A stretch of DNA of 64,000 nt from Gerris lacustris (lineage: Eukaryota > Arthropoda > Insecta > Hemiptera > Gerridae), in NCBI GenBank assembly GCA_951217055.1, contig OX578277.1, forward strand, positions 65,504,388-65,568,387. Reading direction: 5' to 3'. Under the pieces are notes generated by a model. It saw nothing but the letters and a program-made list of their open reading frames with translations, searched no databases and had not been told where the DNA came from. The position numbers and the translations under genes are program-made. This document shows positions 22,796 to 30,231 of this stretch, in pieces (within the stretch, counting starts at the first letter, position 1; every line of letters begins with the position of its first letter).

Positions 22796-23936
22796 ATTTG
22801 ACAATTCCGATGAAATAAGGATACCCTTTCAACAGCCCGACACCTACGTATTGCCATCAAAAAGCTTCATATGTATCGAGGGAAAGATGACACCGCCACC
22901 TGTTCTTTACACGCTGGCATCTAATGCCGGTGCACACGCCTTCAGCGACATTCGTCTTGAGCTGAATGGCGTCGAAATTGATCAGACCAGGATGCCGGGT
23001 ATCACTTCTACATTAAAAGGATACTCGAGTTTCAGCAAATCCACTGCGCAGAGACTACAGTCAGCCGGATGGATGTTACCGACAACTGACAAGTCCAACA
23101 ATCAAACTTTGGACAAGACCACTGGTGAATTCAGCATGTGCATCCCTTTGGACACGGTCTTGGGCTTTGCCGAGGACTACAAGCGCGTCCTAATGAATTC
23201 CCGTCTCGAGTTGATTTTACTCAGGGCTAACAAAGACGACAACATGTTTATACCTATCGAATCTACCGAGCCCGTAGGAGAGGCTACAAACAAAGTGGAT
23301 ATTAAAAGTATCAAGTGGAAACTCCCCTACTTTACGTTAAATGATCTTCAGAAACTTCGCATGCTTAACTTACTCGAGCGTAACGTGCCCATTTCAATGG
23401 CTTTTCGTACGTGGAACCTGTTTACCTATCCTATTCTACCACAGACCCAGAATCATACTTGGACCATAAAAACAAGCACACAATTGGAAAAGCCTCGCTA
23501 TGTTATCTTGGCTTTGCAGACGGGTCGGATCAACCAACAGAAAAAGGACGTTAACAAGTTTGATGCTTGTGCTTTGAAAAATGTACGTCTCTACATTGGA
23601 AGCGAGTCGTACCCCTATGACAATTTAAATTTGAACTTTACCAAGAGAACGTTAGCATGGCTGTACGAGATGTACGCCGACTTTCAACGCTCCTATTACG
23701 GACGATCTGAGACGCATCCCATGCTGACATACGAGGAGTTTATCAGGGACGCACCGTTTGTTGTACTAGATTGCAGTCGACAAGTGGAGTCTGTGACCTC
23801 GGCCTCTGTTGACATCAAGCTAGAGTTTGAAACCTCTGCTAATATTCCTGAAGGCACAAGTGCCTATTGCCTAATTTTACACGATCAACTCGTTACTCAT
23901 TATCCTCTCACAGGCATTGTAACGAAGAATGCCTAA
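22695..23936 (+). CDS. Major capsid protein, double jelly-roll (hexon-like)
   Basis: 413 residues. Virion facets of Polintons/adintoviruses are built of trimers of such a protein. Visible family-like traits are an N-terminal segment leading into the first beta-barrel, LELNGVEIDQTR near residues 94-105, a second barrel with KLPYFTLNDLQK near 210, and the conserved-looking EMYADFQRSYYGR near 325-340, as well as position directly after the penton gene and before the ATPase. No promoter of the TATA/TCAGT kind lies just upstream, so expression may depend on the penton transcript. Confidence 0.85.
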   Translation: MDSATLLDLAKAPRFDDSIVKLEYHSHLPYSSSKFDNSDEIRIPFQQPDTYVLPSKSFICIEGKMTPPPVLYTLASNAGAHAFSDIRLELNGVEIDQTRMPGITSTLKGYSSFSKSTAQRLQSAGWMLPTTDKSNNQTLDKTTGEFSMCIPLDTVLGFAEDYKRVLMNSRLELILLRANKDDNMFIPIESTEPVGEATNKVDIKSIKWKLPYFTLNDLQKLRMLNLLERNVPISMAFRTWNLFTYPILPQTQNHTWTIKTSTQLEKPRYVILALQTGRINQQKKDVNKFDACALKNVRLYIGSESYPYDNLNLNFTKRTLAWLYEMYADFQRSYYGRSETHPMLTYEEFIRDAPFVVLDCSRQVESVTSASVDIKLEFETSANIPEGTSAYCLILHDQLVTHYPLTGIVTKNA

Positions 23937-23978
23937 ACAATCACGCGTGATACATTATTGGAGGGGGGAGAGAATTAA

Positions 23979-24013
23979 TATAAGCTGTTGTGTTTCGAGC
24001 TTGGATCGTCAGT
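23979..24013 (+). promoter_or_regulatory. Core promoter of the 24021 gene
   Basis: TATAAG at 23979 and TCAGT at 24009-24013, 32 bp from first T to initiator A, with the ATG 10 nt after the initiator A. Confidence 0.65.
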
Positions 24014-24020
24014 CAATACA

Positions 24021-24551
24021 ATGAAAGCAGCCATTGTCGATATAATTTGTTTTCGAGACTTCAAGAAGCCCTGCAACACCTGCAACAATCGGGCTTCGGG
24101 CGGTTTTATCGTCAAGGAGCTGGCGATCATCGATGTAGGTACCGGTGCTATGAGCTGGTACCTGTTTAAGCCACCCCCTACTAAGGATTCGTCGACTGCT
24201 CTGACCAGGGACAACAAATGGCTTCGAGAGCATTTCCACGGTTTATCATGGGAGGATGGAGATATAGACTATCATCGTCTGATTCCCATACTGCAAGTCC
24301 TCAACAACAGCTACGATCAAGTGTACGTGAAAGGACTTGAAAAGTCAAAGTTTCTACATACATGCTGTGGAGTGACTACAAACATTACCGATCTGGACCA
24401 ACTTGGATGTCCCTCACTTAAAAATTTAAACTTTTGGACATCGATGCCCCGCCTCGCATGCATCAGGCACAGAGGTGATAACTACGTCTGCGCCAGGGAC
24501 CAGGCATCGAAACTGTATCTGTGGTACAAATTGAAATTTTATACTGTATAA
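24021..24551 (+). CDS. Conserved Polinton protein, possibly RNase H-fold/DEDD exonuclease-like
   Basis: 176 residues from the ATG just behind a TATA/TCAGT promoter. The frame extends to 23988, but that Met lies upstream of the predicted mRNA start. Features: VDIICF near the N-terminus, FIVKELAIIDV at about 29-39, WLREHFHGLSWEDGDIDY at about 68-85, VYVKGLEKSKFL at about 101-112, a later LDQLGCPSLKNL and CARDQASKL. The spaced acidic residues within beta-strands look like a three-prime exonuclease (DEDD) layout, but this is inference and the function is unproven. AATAAA overlaps the stop codon region. Confidence 0.65.
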   Translation: MKAAIVDIICFRDFKKPCNTCNNRASGGFIVKELAIIDVGTGAMSWYLFKPPPTKDSSTALTRDNKWLREHFHGLSWEDGDIDYHRLIPILQVLNNSYDQVYVKGLEKSKFLHTCCGVTTNITDLDQLGCPSLKNLNFWTSMPRLACIRHRGDNYVCARDQASKLYLWYKLKFYTV

Positions 24552-24560
24552 ATAAATAAA
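24551..24560 (+). terminator. Overlapping AATAAA polyadenylation signals
   Basis: AATAAATAAA begins at the last base of the stop codon of the preceding gene and would end the upstream capsid-region transcripts just before the ATPase promoter. Confidence 0.6.
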
Positions 24561-24596
24561 CCTACTTTTTTTCCACAATTTGACTATTTTATTATT

Positions 24597-24632
24597 TATA
24601 AATATAGTATTGGAAAACCTTTACCTCTTAGT
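24597..24632 (+). promoter_or_regulatory. ATPase-gene core promoter
   Basis: TATAAATA at 24597 and TTAGT at 24628-24632, 33 bp from first T to initiator A, with the ATG at 24636. Confidence 0.65.
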
Positions 24633-24635
24633 ATA

Positions 24636-25376
24636 ATGCGATTCGTCAAACAGAACACGTCGTTTGACGTGTTAAAACTATTAGATACCGATGACACTCT
24701 TGAGGGGATAAATTGTCGACACAGTCGTCTATTTGGACGTCATCCTATCCGAGCGCTTATTTGCGCATCTTCGGGCGGTGGTAAGACTCATTTGATGGTA
24801 TCACTTTTATTGCATATAAACGGTCTGAGGTTTGACAATGTGTACCTCTACGCCAAAACATTGGACCAACCAAAGTACAGGTATTTGAGCAAGGTGCTGA
24901 GTGGTATGCCCGAAATCGGTTTCTATCCCACAAATGAGTTTGACCAAGTCGTAGAACCTGAACAGGTCGGGGAAAACTCGATTTTCATTTTTGACGACGT
25001 AATGATGGAGAAACAGGAGCGGATGAAGGAATACTTTACCCGAGGTCGACACATGGGTGTCGACTCGTTTTACCTTTCGCAATCGTATGCCAACGTTCCA
25101 AAACATTGTATCCGAGATCAGTGTAACATGCTTATACTGTTTAAAATGGACGATACAAACCTCCGACATGTTTACGACGATCATGTCAACACAGACATGT
25201 CATGGGCAAAATTTCACGAGTTGTGCGTCCAATGTTGGGGCAAACAATACGGTTTTTTAGTAATTGACAAAGAGGCTCCCATCGATGGTGGTAGGTTTCG
25301 TCGCGGTTTTGACGAGTTTATAATTTTCGACCAATTGGGCGAGGCGTTCAGTCGTCAAAATGCAATCGACGAGTAA
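24636..25376 (+). CDS. FtsK/HerA-type genome-packaging ATPase
   Basis: 246 residues. Powers DNA entry into preformed capsids. Walker A is at 44-51 (ASSGGGKT), Walker B at 116-121 (IFIFDD), and a following RGRHMGVDSFYLSQSYANVP segment has sensor-like residues (S-Q) as in A32-type packaging ATPases. The length is normal for the family. The start is fixed by the TATA/TTAGT promoter four bases upstream. The 3' end overlaps the next gene by 17 nt in another frame, so the two are probably made from one transcript. Confidence 0.9.
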   Translation: MRFVKQNTSFDVLKLLDTDDTLEGINCRHSRLFGRHPIRALICASSGGGKTHLMVSLLLHINGLRFDNVYLYAKTLDQPKYRYLSKVLSGMPEIGFYPTNEFDQVVEPEQVGENSIFIFDDVMMEKQERMKEYFTRGRHMGVDSFYLSQSYANVPKHCIRDQCNMLILFKMDDTNLRHVYDDHVNTDMSWAKFHELCVQCWGKQYGFLVIDKEAPIDGGRFRRGFDEFIIFDQLGEAFSRQNAIDE

Positions 25377-26592
25377 GGACGTGAAAAGACGTTTGATCAA
25401 AACGCGAGATGTCATTCGCAAGAAGAATAAACTATTGCGCTCGGGTAGGGCGGCCGTCAAGAGAATCACAGAGGAAAGCGTAAAGCCCCTTATGGACCCC
25501 CTGCAGAATATTGCTCAAAGTCTGGACAAAACTCTGCTCATGTCGACCACGTACCGACCCGACGTTACTACAAACGTGTCGACCGCTGCTGCTAGGGACG
25601 CGAAAGAATACTCGACTGCAGCGACGCAATGGGATGAAGAGGGCGCCGACGATATCGCCCCCGCACTCGCACCCGCACTCGCCTCCGCCGACGATGATGA
25701 ACAGACATTTGCCTTCGAACCCGATTTGGCTTCTACACAAATGCCGCAAACTTCAGCTAAAATGGCAGCAGAAAGCTCACGTGGTTCGCAGTCACCGGCC
25801 TTTCGTCGAAATCTCGGTTCATTAATGGCTAAGCGATCACAAACTACACCGCCATCGCACAAACCTTTATCATCGCCCTCGCCCCTACGCAAGCCTTTAA
25901 CCATTGCTGCATCAATTCAACGTGCTCAATCGACTCCTACAAGCAGTCCGCAGTTTAAAACCTTTCTCTCGTCGCCACAGGGTTCGAAACAGTTGAACAT
26001 GTTTTTAGGTGACATTAGTGTTTACGGACGGCCCTTTGTCAAACATTTGCTCACGGGTGAAGCCATCGATAGAAAAACAGACACAGTTTATGGACCAAGA
26101 GTCACCTCAAAAGGAAACATTGTTATTGGTGACACCGACATGAAGCTAGACTACGACAACGTGTATGTCAAGGGAAAACCTTATCCGGCCACCGACGGTC
26201 TGTTTAACTTGCTATTCCTCTACGAGCCCGATAACTACACAGCCGAGGACTTGGCCAATTACCAGGAAATTATTTTGCAGTCAAACGCGGCGCGGCAGGG
26301 CTATTCGAGTACAAGAAATTTCAATTCATCGGGCTACAAGTATCGCAATCTTTTGAAAAAATTGGTTAATCCAGATCTGTCGCAAAAGGTCTCAAAGGCT
26401 CCGCCGGTCAGGGGCAAAGGTTTTAAGCGTGTTACCAATCGATCTGTGGACTATGTTTACTGGAACAATGTCAACGAGCTCGTCGATCGTTTACGTCTCA
26501 TAAACGCGTCTACTCAGGCCGGTAACAATTCGCATTACAACGAAATACAGTCCATATTGGAAGAGCTGCGCGAAGCCGGTGTCATTGAGTAG
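25360..26592 (+). CDS. Large conserved Polinton protein (DUF8207-like C-terminal region)
   Basis: 410 residues. The N-terminal ~70 residues are Lys/Arg-rich. Residues ~70-210 are Ser/Pro/Ala/Thr-rich low complexity. Residues ~215-320 form the ordered part: VYGRPFVKHLLTG, VYGPRVTSKGNIVIGD, YPATDGLFNLLFLY, ANYQEIILQSNAARQGY. This resembles a domain I recall as DUF8207, common beside Polinton integrases in arthropods. Role unknown; placement between ATPase and integrase suggests a virion or integration-complex part. The start overlaps the ATPase stop by 17 nt. Confidence 0.75.
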   Translation: MQSTSKDVKRRLIKTRDVIRKKNKLLRSGRAAVKRITEESVKPLMDPLQNIAQSLDKTLLMSTTYRPDVTTNVSTAAARDAKEYSTAATQWDEEGADDIAPALAPALASADDDEQTFAFEPDLASTQMPQTSAKMAAESSRGSQSPAFRRNLGSLMAKRSQTTPPSHKPLSSPSPLRKPLTIAASIQRAQSTPTSSPQFKTFLSSPQGSKQLNMFLGDISVYGRPFVKHLLTGEAIDRKTDTVYGPRVTSKGNIVIGDTDMKLDYDNVYVKGKPYPATDGLFNLLFLYEPDNYTAEDLANYQEIILQSNAARQGYSSTRNFNSSGYKYRNLLKKLVNPDLSQKVSKAPPVRGKGFKRVTNRSVDYVYWNNVNELVDRLRLINASTQAGNNSHYNEIQSILEELREAGVIE

Positions 26593-26604
26593 TCGGCTTA
26601 AGTC

Positions 26605-27531
26605 ATGACAACAAGTGTTAAAGAGGGTCTTGTGCGGGAGATACACGCTCCCGCTCGGAAACGGTTTGCCAGGAGCAGAGTCGTCATCAAGGGTGTCCTC
26701 GACGATTTATGGGAAGCCGACCTGGTCGAAATGACTGTGCCGGACCGCGGATACCGATACCTTCTGACTGTTATCGACTGCGGCTCAAAGAGGGCATGGG
26801 CGAAACCGCTCAAGAGAAAAACCAGTAAGGAGGTGAGCGCAGCAATGGCTTCAATTTTCGATGAATCCGGATTGTCACCGGCCCTGTTGCACACGGACAA
26901 GGGATTGGAATTTAGAGGCTCCGAGTTTAAATCACTTACAAAAAACAAGGGGATCTATCATTACTTTACCTATAGTCCGCTTAAGGCGACCATTGTCGAA
27001 CGCTTTAATCGCACACTTAAGGAAATGATGTGGCGACATTTTAGCACGCTCGGTTCCTACAAGTGGGTGGACTATGTGGACAGTTTGGTGGACACTTACA
27101 ACCGTCGAATACATCGCTCTATAGGCATGAGACCTATTGATGTGACCAAAAGGCATGAGTCGGCAATTGTCGCACGTTTGAGTACTAGGCAGGGTAAACG
27201 TCGTAAACCAAAGTTTAATGTCGGAGACTGGGTTCGCATCAGTAAACATAAGCATCTTTTTACCAAAGGATACACGCCCAATTGGACTAACGAACAGTTT
27301 CAAGTGAATCAGGTGTTTCAACGTGACGTACCCCTGTACAATTTAGTCGATTCTGCAGGACAACCGATCCTAGGCAAGTTTTACGAGGAGGAGTTGAAAA
27401 AAACCCAATATCCAGAGTATTATTTAATCGAAAGCATTGTCCGGCGAAACAAAACTCGAGCTCTTGTCAAGTGGATGGGTCTTCCATCCACTCAAAACAC
27501 CTGGATACCCTTGAAAGAGCTACAAAAATAA
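26605..27531 (+). CDS. Retroviral-type (rve) integrase with C-terminal chromodomain
   Basis: 308 residues. Inserts element DNA into the genome, producing the 6-bp duplication seen. Catalytic triad: Asp39 (EADL), Asp98 (HTDKGLEF) and Glu132 (TIVERFNRT), with 33 residues between the second Asp and the Glu. The RSIGMRPIDV segment and KFNVGDWVRISK C-terminal domain follow, then a chromodomain-like stretch at 271-308 (YYLIESIVRRNK, WMGLPSTQNTWIPL) that could steer insertion to modified chromatin. No N-terminal HHCC finger is apparent. It starts 12 bp after the previous stop. All key residues are intact. Confidence 0.93.
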   Translation: MTTSVKEGLVREIHAPARKRFARSRVVIKGVLDDLWEADLVEMTVPDRGYRYLLTVIDCGSKRAWAKPLKRKTSKEVSAAMASIFDESGLSPALLHTDKGLEFRGSEFKSLTKNKGIYHYFTYSPLKATIVERFNRTLKEMMWRHFSTLGSYKWVDYVDSLVDTYNRRIHRSIGMRPIDVTKRHESAIVARLSTRQGKRRKPKFNVGDWVRISKHKHLFTKGYTPNWTNEQFQVNQVFQRDVPLYNLVDSAGQPILGKFYEEELKKTQYPEYYLIESIVRRNKTRALVKWMGLPSTQNTWIPLKELQK

Positions 27532-27915
27532 GTTTGATATGATCGGTCCCATATCATCATCTCTCTTCTATACATGCAGGCTCTCTTTCTAGTGTAGACA
27601 TTAAGACGTCTAAATAATTACAATTTCCCACAATTTATTTCGGTTGACTGACTACGTCGGTCCCATGCAAGAGGAGACCCTGAACTTAGCAAACCTTTAT
27701 GCTTTGTTCCACCTGCTTATATTAATATGTTCATTCCCATGATCTTGTCCCGGATATACCTTAAACGTAGGCTAGTCTCCACCAGGATATAACCGACCCT
27801 GAACTCGTTCAAACCTTCACGCTCCGCTCACCATCCCCACCGCAAATTTGTAACTTCTCCCCACCCCTACCTCTGTGTTGTGTGTATTTCAACTTAGTCT
27901 GCTCTTTACTACACC
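27532..27915. other. Intergenic region with degenerate repeats
   Basis: CGGTCCCAT recurs (27544, 27658) and a ~40-bp block beginning GACCCTGAACT occurs twice (about 27675 and 27791) with divergence. A TTAGTC initiator-like word is at 27894-27899 ahead of the next ATG, with no TATA box. No gene. Confidence 0.5.
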
Positions 27916-28497
27916 ATGGAGCATTTCGTCTTAGAATGGACTTTTCTACTCGAGCCTATGAAAAAATGTGTCATAGTAGGTTTGACTAAGAAGTCATCGG
28001 CGGTACTTACAATTCGTAGTTTGGACGGAACAACACCTCCATTTTTCATAACCATGGCCGATTGGTCATTGCTAATGCAGAGGGAAACCGAGCTGCGTGA
28101 ATATGTCAAGAGGAACGACATTGTTAACAGAAAGAGGAAAGCCACCGAACTTTGTCATGATGTAGTGGTCAACGGTAATCATCTAATACTTCGTTTACAT
28201 CAGCCGACTCGTACTGTCCGGACCGACTTGTCTTACCGACCGTCGTGGATAGATACCTTGTTATCAAGACTGCCGGAAAGCATCACTTTGTCCGCTGTTG
28301 AAACCCTATCCTTACTTGATAAAATCCAACAGATAAAAATAGCATTGGATCTGATTGTCCGGTTAAAGACAACAACAACAGCAGGCGAGGATTTGCAACC
28401 ACCCCCTCCACCGCCACCATCACCCCTACCACCTCCACAGACCAACGAAATAATAGAAGACTTTGATCTCAACGAACTACTTAAATTACACGAGTAA
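27916..28497 (+). CDS. Accessory protein with a possible PC4-like fold and a polyproline tail
   Basis: 193 residues. The N-terminal ~65 residues (CVIVGLTKKSSAVLTIR, then PFFITMADWSLLM) have the strand-strand-strand-'T.W..L' pattern of PC4/p15-type ssDNA-binding cofactors, which is a weak inference. A helical middle follows. Near the C-terminus is PPPPPPPSPLPPP, then an acidic tail (IIEDFDLNELLKL) that looks like an activation or docking motif. It lies in the accessory block after the integrase. Function unknown; a nucleic-acid or transcription role is a guess. Confidence 0.6.
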   Translation: MEHFVLEWTFLLEPMKKCVIVGLTKKSSAVLTIRSLDGTTPPFFITMADWSLLMQRETELREYVKRNDIVNRKRKATELCHDVVVNGNHLILRLHQPTRTVRTDLSYRPSWIDTLLSRLPESITLSAVETLSLLDKIQQIKIALDLIVRLKTTTTAGEDLQPPPPPPPSPLPPPQTNEIIEDFDLNELLKLHE

Positions 28498-28527
28498 GAG
28501 AACATCTTTAGTCGTTTACCGTTTGCC

Positions 28528-28848
28528 ATGGAGGAGATAGAAACATTACGTCGTTGCGATGGCTACAAACAATTTCTACTAGAATATCCACTCCTCGAAA
28601 TGGACGATCCTCGGATGAAGAAATTTGAATCTATCGCTGCCTCACTCATGTTCCTCAAATCGAGTGCTACGGTATGTAGGAAACGTATACATCATTATCC
28701 GAATAGCCACTACACCGCTTGCATATGGAACGACGATAGTTGTACTAGAAGAGGTCCGGAAAAATGTGTCTGTCATGTGTGTGCCTTTGCGCTTGTGACT
28801 ATCCTAAAGGAGTTGGAGGACTTATATCCTTCAAAACAACCTGTTTAG
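28528..28848 (+). CDS. Cysteine-rich accessory protein, copy 1 of a tandem pair
   Basis: 106 residues beginning MEEIETLRR. An amphipathic N-terminal half (PRMKKFESIAASLMFLK) precedes a Cys/His block: VCR, then NSHYTACIWNDDSC, then GPEKCVCHVCA. The pattern is shared with the next gene (28873) and suggests a zinc-binding module of about 45 residues. It is not a RING, BIR or C2H2 finger that I can identify. A TTAGT initiator-like word at 28508-28512 precedes the ATG. Function unknown. Confidence 0.7.
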   Translation: MEEIETLRRCDGYKQFLLEYPLLEMDDPRMKKFESIAASLMFLKSSATVCRKRIHHYPNSHYTACIWNDDSCTRRGPEKCVCHVCAFALVTILKELEDLYPSKQPV

Positions 28849-28872
28849 ATATCGATCAGTCAACATTTAAAC

Positions 28873-29202
28873 ATGGAGGAGATAGCAGCTATGCGTCTTT
28901 ACCCTCAGTATCAGAGATACCGAAAAGAGTACCCCACCATTAAATTGAACGACCCTCGAGCTCACATATTTACTTCTATTGCTACAGCAATACTTTTCCT
29001 AAAAGAAAAAGCCAAGGTATGTAGGACTATGGATCCTCATAATAGCCACTATACTGCTTGCGTATGGAGTGATCCCAGCTGTCAATGCGGACCGGATACA
29101 TGCATCTGTTGCCATTGCGCTATAAAGCTATTTAATATCAAAAGTGGCTTGGATATACTATACCCCCCGACAGAGGAGAATCTAGTTTCCCCCTCCACAT
29201 AA
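28873..29202 (+). CDS. Cysteine-rich accessory protein, copy 2 of a tandem pair
   Basis: 109 residues beginning MEEIAAMRL, clearly paralogous to the 28528 gene: EYPTIKLNDPRAHIF versus EYPLLEMDDPRMKKF, and NSHYTACVWSDPSC versus NSHYTACIWNDDSC, ending GPDTCICCHCA. The Cys and His spacing is conserved although the rest has diverged, so the metal-binding pattern is under constraint. TCAGT at 28856-28860 with a TTATAT about 35 bp upstream forms a likely promoter inside the end of copy 1. Function unknown. Confidence 0.7.
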   Translation: MEEIAAMRLYPQYQRYRKEYPTIKLNDPRAHIFTSIATAILFLKEKAKVCRTMDPHNSHYTACVWSDPSCQCGPDTCICCHCAIKLFNIKSGLDILYPPTEENLVSPST

Positions 29203-29281
29203 CTGGTCAACTTTAAGAAAAACTGGACGCTAAACGATCTGTCAGTTTCATTCTACAAGCCAACCTATCAACAACATCACT

Positions 29282-29650
29282 ATGTCTTTGTGCAACAAAC
29301 TTAATGATTCCATCGACTTTAGGCGACGTATTCAGCTTAAAGATCTTACCGAACATGAATCTTATTTTATCCATTCATTTCAATTGGTGAACAGCGCTAC
29401 ACATGGAACAGGTCTCGTAGCAACTCTAGCTTTGCATCAACATTACGACGACGACAGGCAATGTACAGAAAAACTAGAGGAGGAGGATGTCGACGTATTT
29501 CTTCCGAAACGGATCGTCAATATAATTACAAAAGAACAGGCCGACGCTTACAACGCTGCGCCCAACATGTATCTCAAATATCACGGACGGATTGGAAAAG
29601 CTTACAATATCTCATTTATCATGGAGGACAAAGAGACGCGATCAGGATAG
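29282..29650 (+). CDS. Small accessory protein C, third paralogue (intronless)
   Basis: 122 residues. The core (IQLKDLTEHESYF, GLVATLALHQH, VDVFLPKRIV, YLKYHGRIGKAYNISF) aligns with the spliced genes A (12902-13304) and B (14580-15998). It has an insertion of about 15 residues rich in Asp/Glu between the two conserved strands and no intron at the aligned position. TCAGT at 29242-29246 precedes the ATG by about 40 nt, and AATAAA follows at 29722. The family thus occupies both ends of the element. Function unknown. Confidence 0.7.
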   Translation: MSLCNKLNDSIDFRRRIQLKDLTEHESYFIHSFQLVNSATHGTGLVATLALHQHYDDDRQCTEKLEEEDVDVFLPKRIVNIITKEQADAYNAAPNMYLKYHGRIGKAYNISFIMEDKETRSG

Positions 29651-30024
29651 CGCAAATAAGCAGCCTTCCATCAAATTATATATGAAACACTATATGTTTT
29701 GTAAATATCATGTAACTATTAAATAAAACAACTAAATATATATTGTAACTACTAAAAAATGTCTTGTTATTGACTTGATTACATTTATAAGTTACCCATT
29801 TCCTTAGTATTTATAAGATAGATTAATGCAAATATATATTACATATAATAAAAACATTGCAGCAAGAGAAAGCCAATGTCTTTTTTATATTAGGTAGGAG
29901 TTGTCTCATCGTATGTGAGCAATGTTCTTTGTCGGCAGACAAGGTATAAAAGGGCGGTTCTCCCTCAAACGCTAATGGGCAATGTTCTTTGTCAATAGAC
30001 AACTGTCATATGTTTATAGATGGC
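29651..30024. other. Right subterminal region of the Polinton
   Basis: Contains AATAAA (29722) for gene C, then two direct copies of GCAATGTTCTTTGTC (about 29921 and 29982), each followed by a 5-8 bp spacer ending in AGACAA, and a strong plus-strand TATA sequence GGTATAAAAGGGCGG at about 29943-29957. Initiation from it would run into the right TIR with no gene downstream. Confidence 0.55.
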
Positions 30025-30231
30025 AAAATATCGAACTCTAGGGCGAGGGCGAGGTCGAGGGCGATAACCCTAACCCGGAAGCGGCAGGGACAATATTTGG
30101 TGACCTTGGCATGTCGTTGGACAGTCTGGCACTGTTTTAGATGACCTTGGGATGTTGTTTGATGGTCCGGAACAGCTCGGCGACCTTGGCTCCAGGGCTC
30201 CCGTTAATTGCCTCCTCCTATTTCCTCTACT
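30025..30231 (-). repeat. Polinton right terminal inverted repeat (207 bp)
   Basis: Exact reverse complement of 12508-12714; homology stops at the next base on the inner side (left T, right G). Identity of the two repeats indicates recent insertion or recent correction. Confidence 0.97.

Larger units (their letters stand above)
12508..30231 (+). mobile_element. Complete Polinton/Maverick (adintovirus-like) element
   Basis: A 17,724-bp element bounded by identical 207-bp inverted repeats and a perfect 6-bp duplication. In order it carries an antisense small gene, spliced PolB with another antisense gene in its intron, PLA2 protein, adenain-type protease, penton-like and double-jelly-roll capsid proteins, a DEDD-like unknown, FtsK/HerA ATPase, a large unknown, a DDE integrase with chromodomain, and five accessory genes. 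This is the set used to define Polintons and the related adintoviruses: self-synthesis, virion formation and integration. No core gene has a stop or frameshift apart from the probable programmed one at 21212. It is also less AT-rich than the host flanks. Confidence 0.97.
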
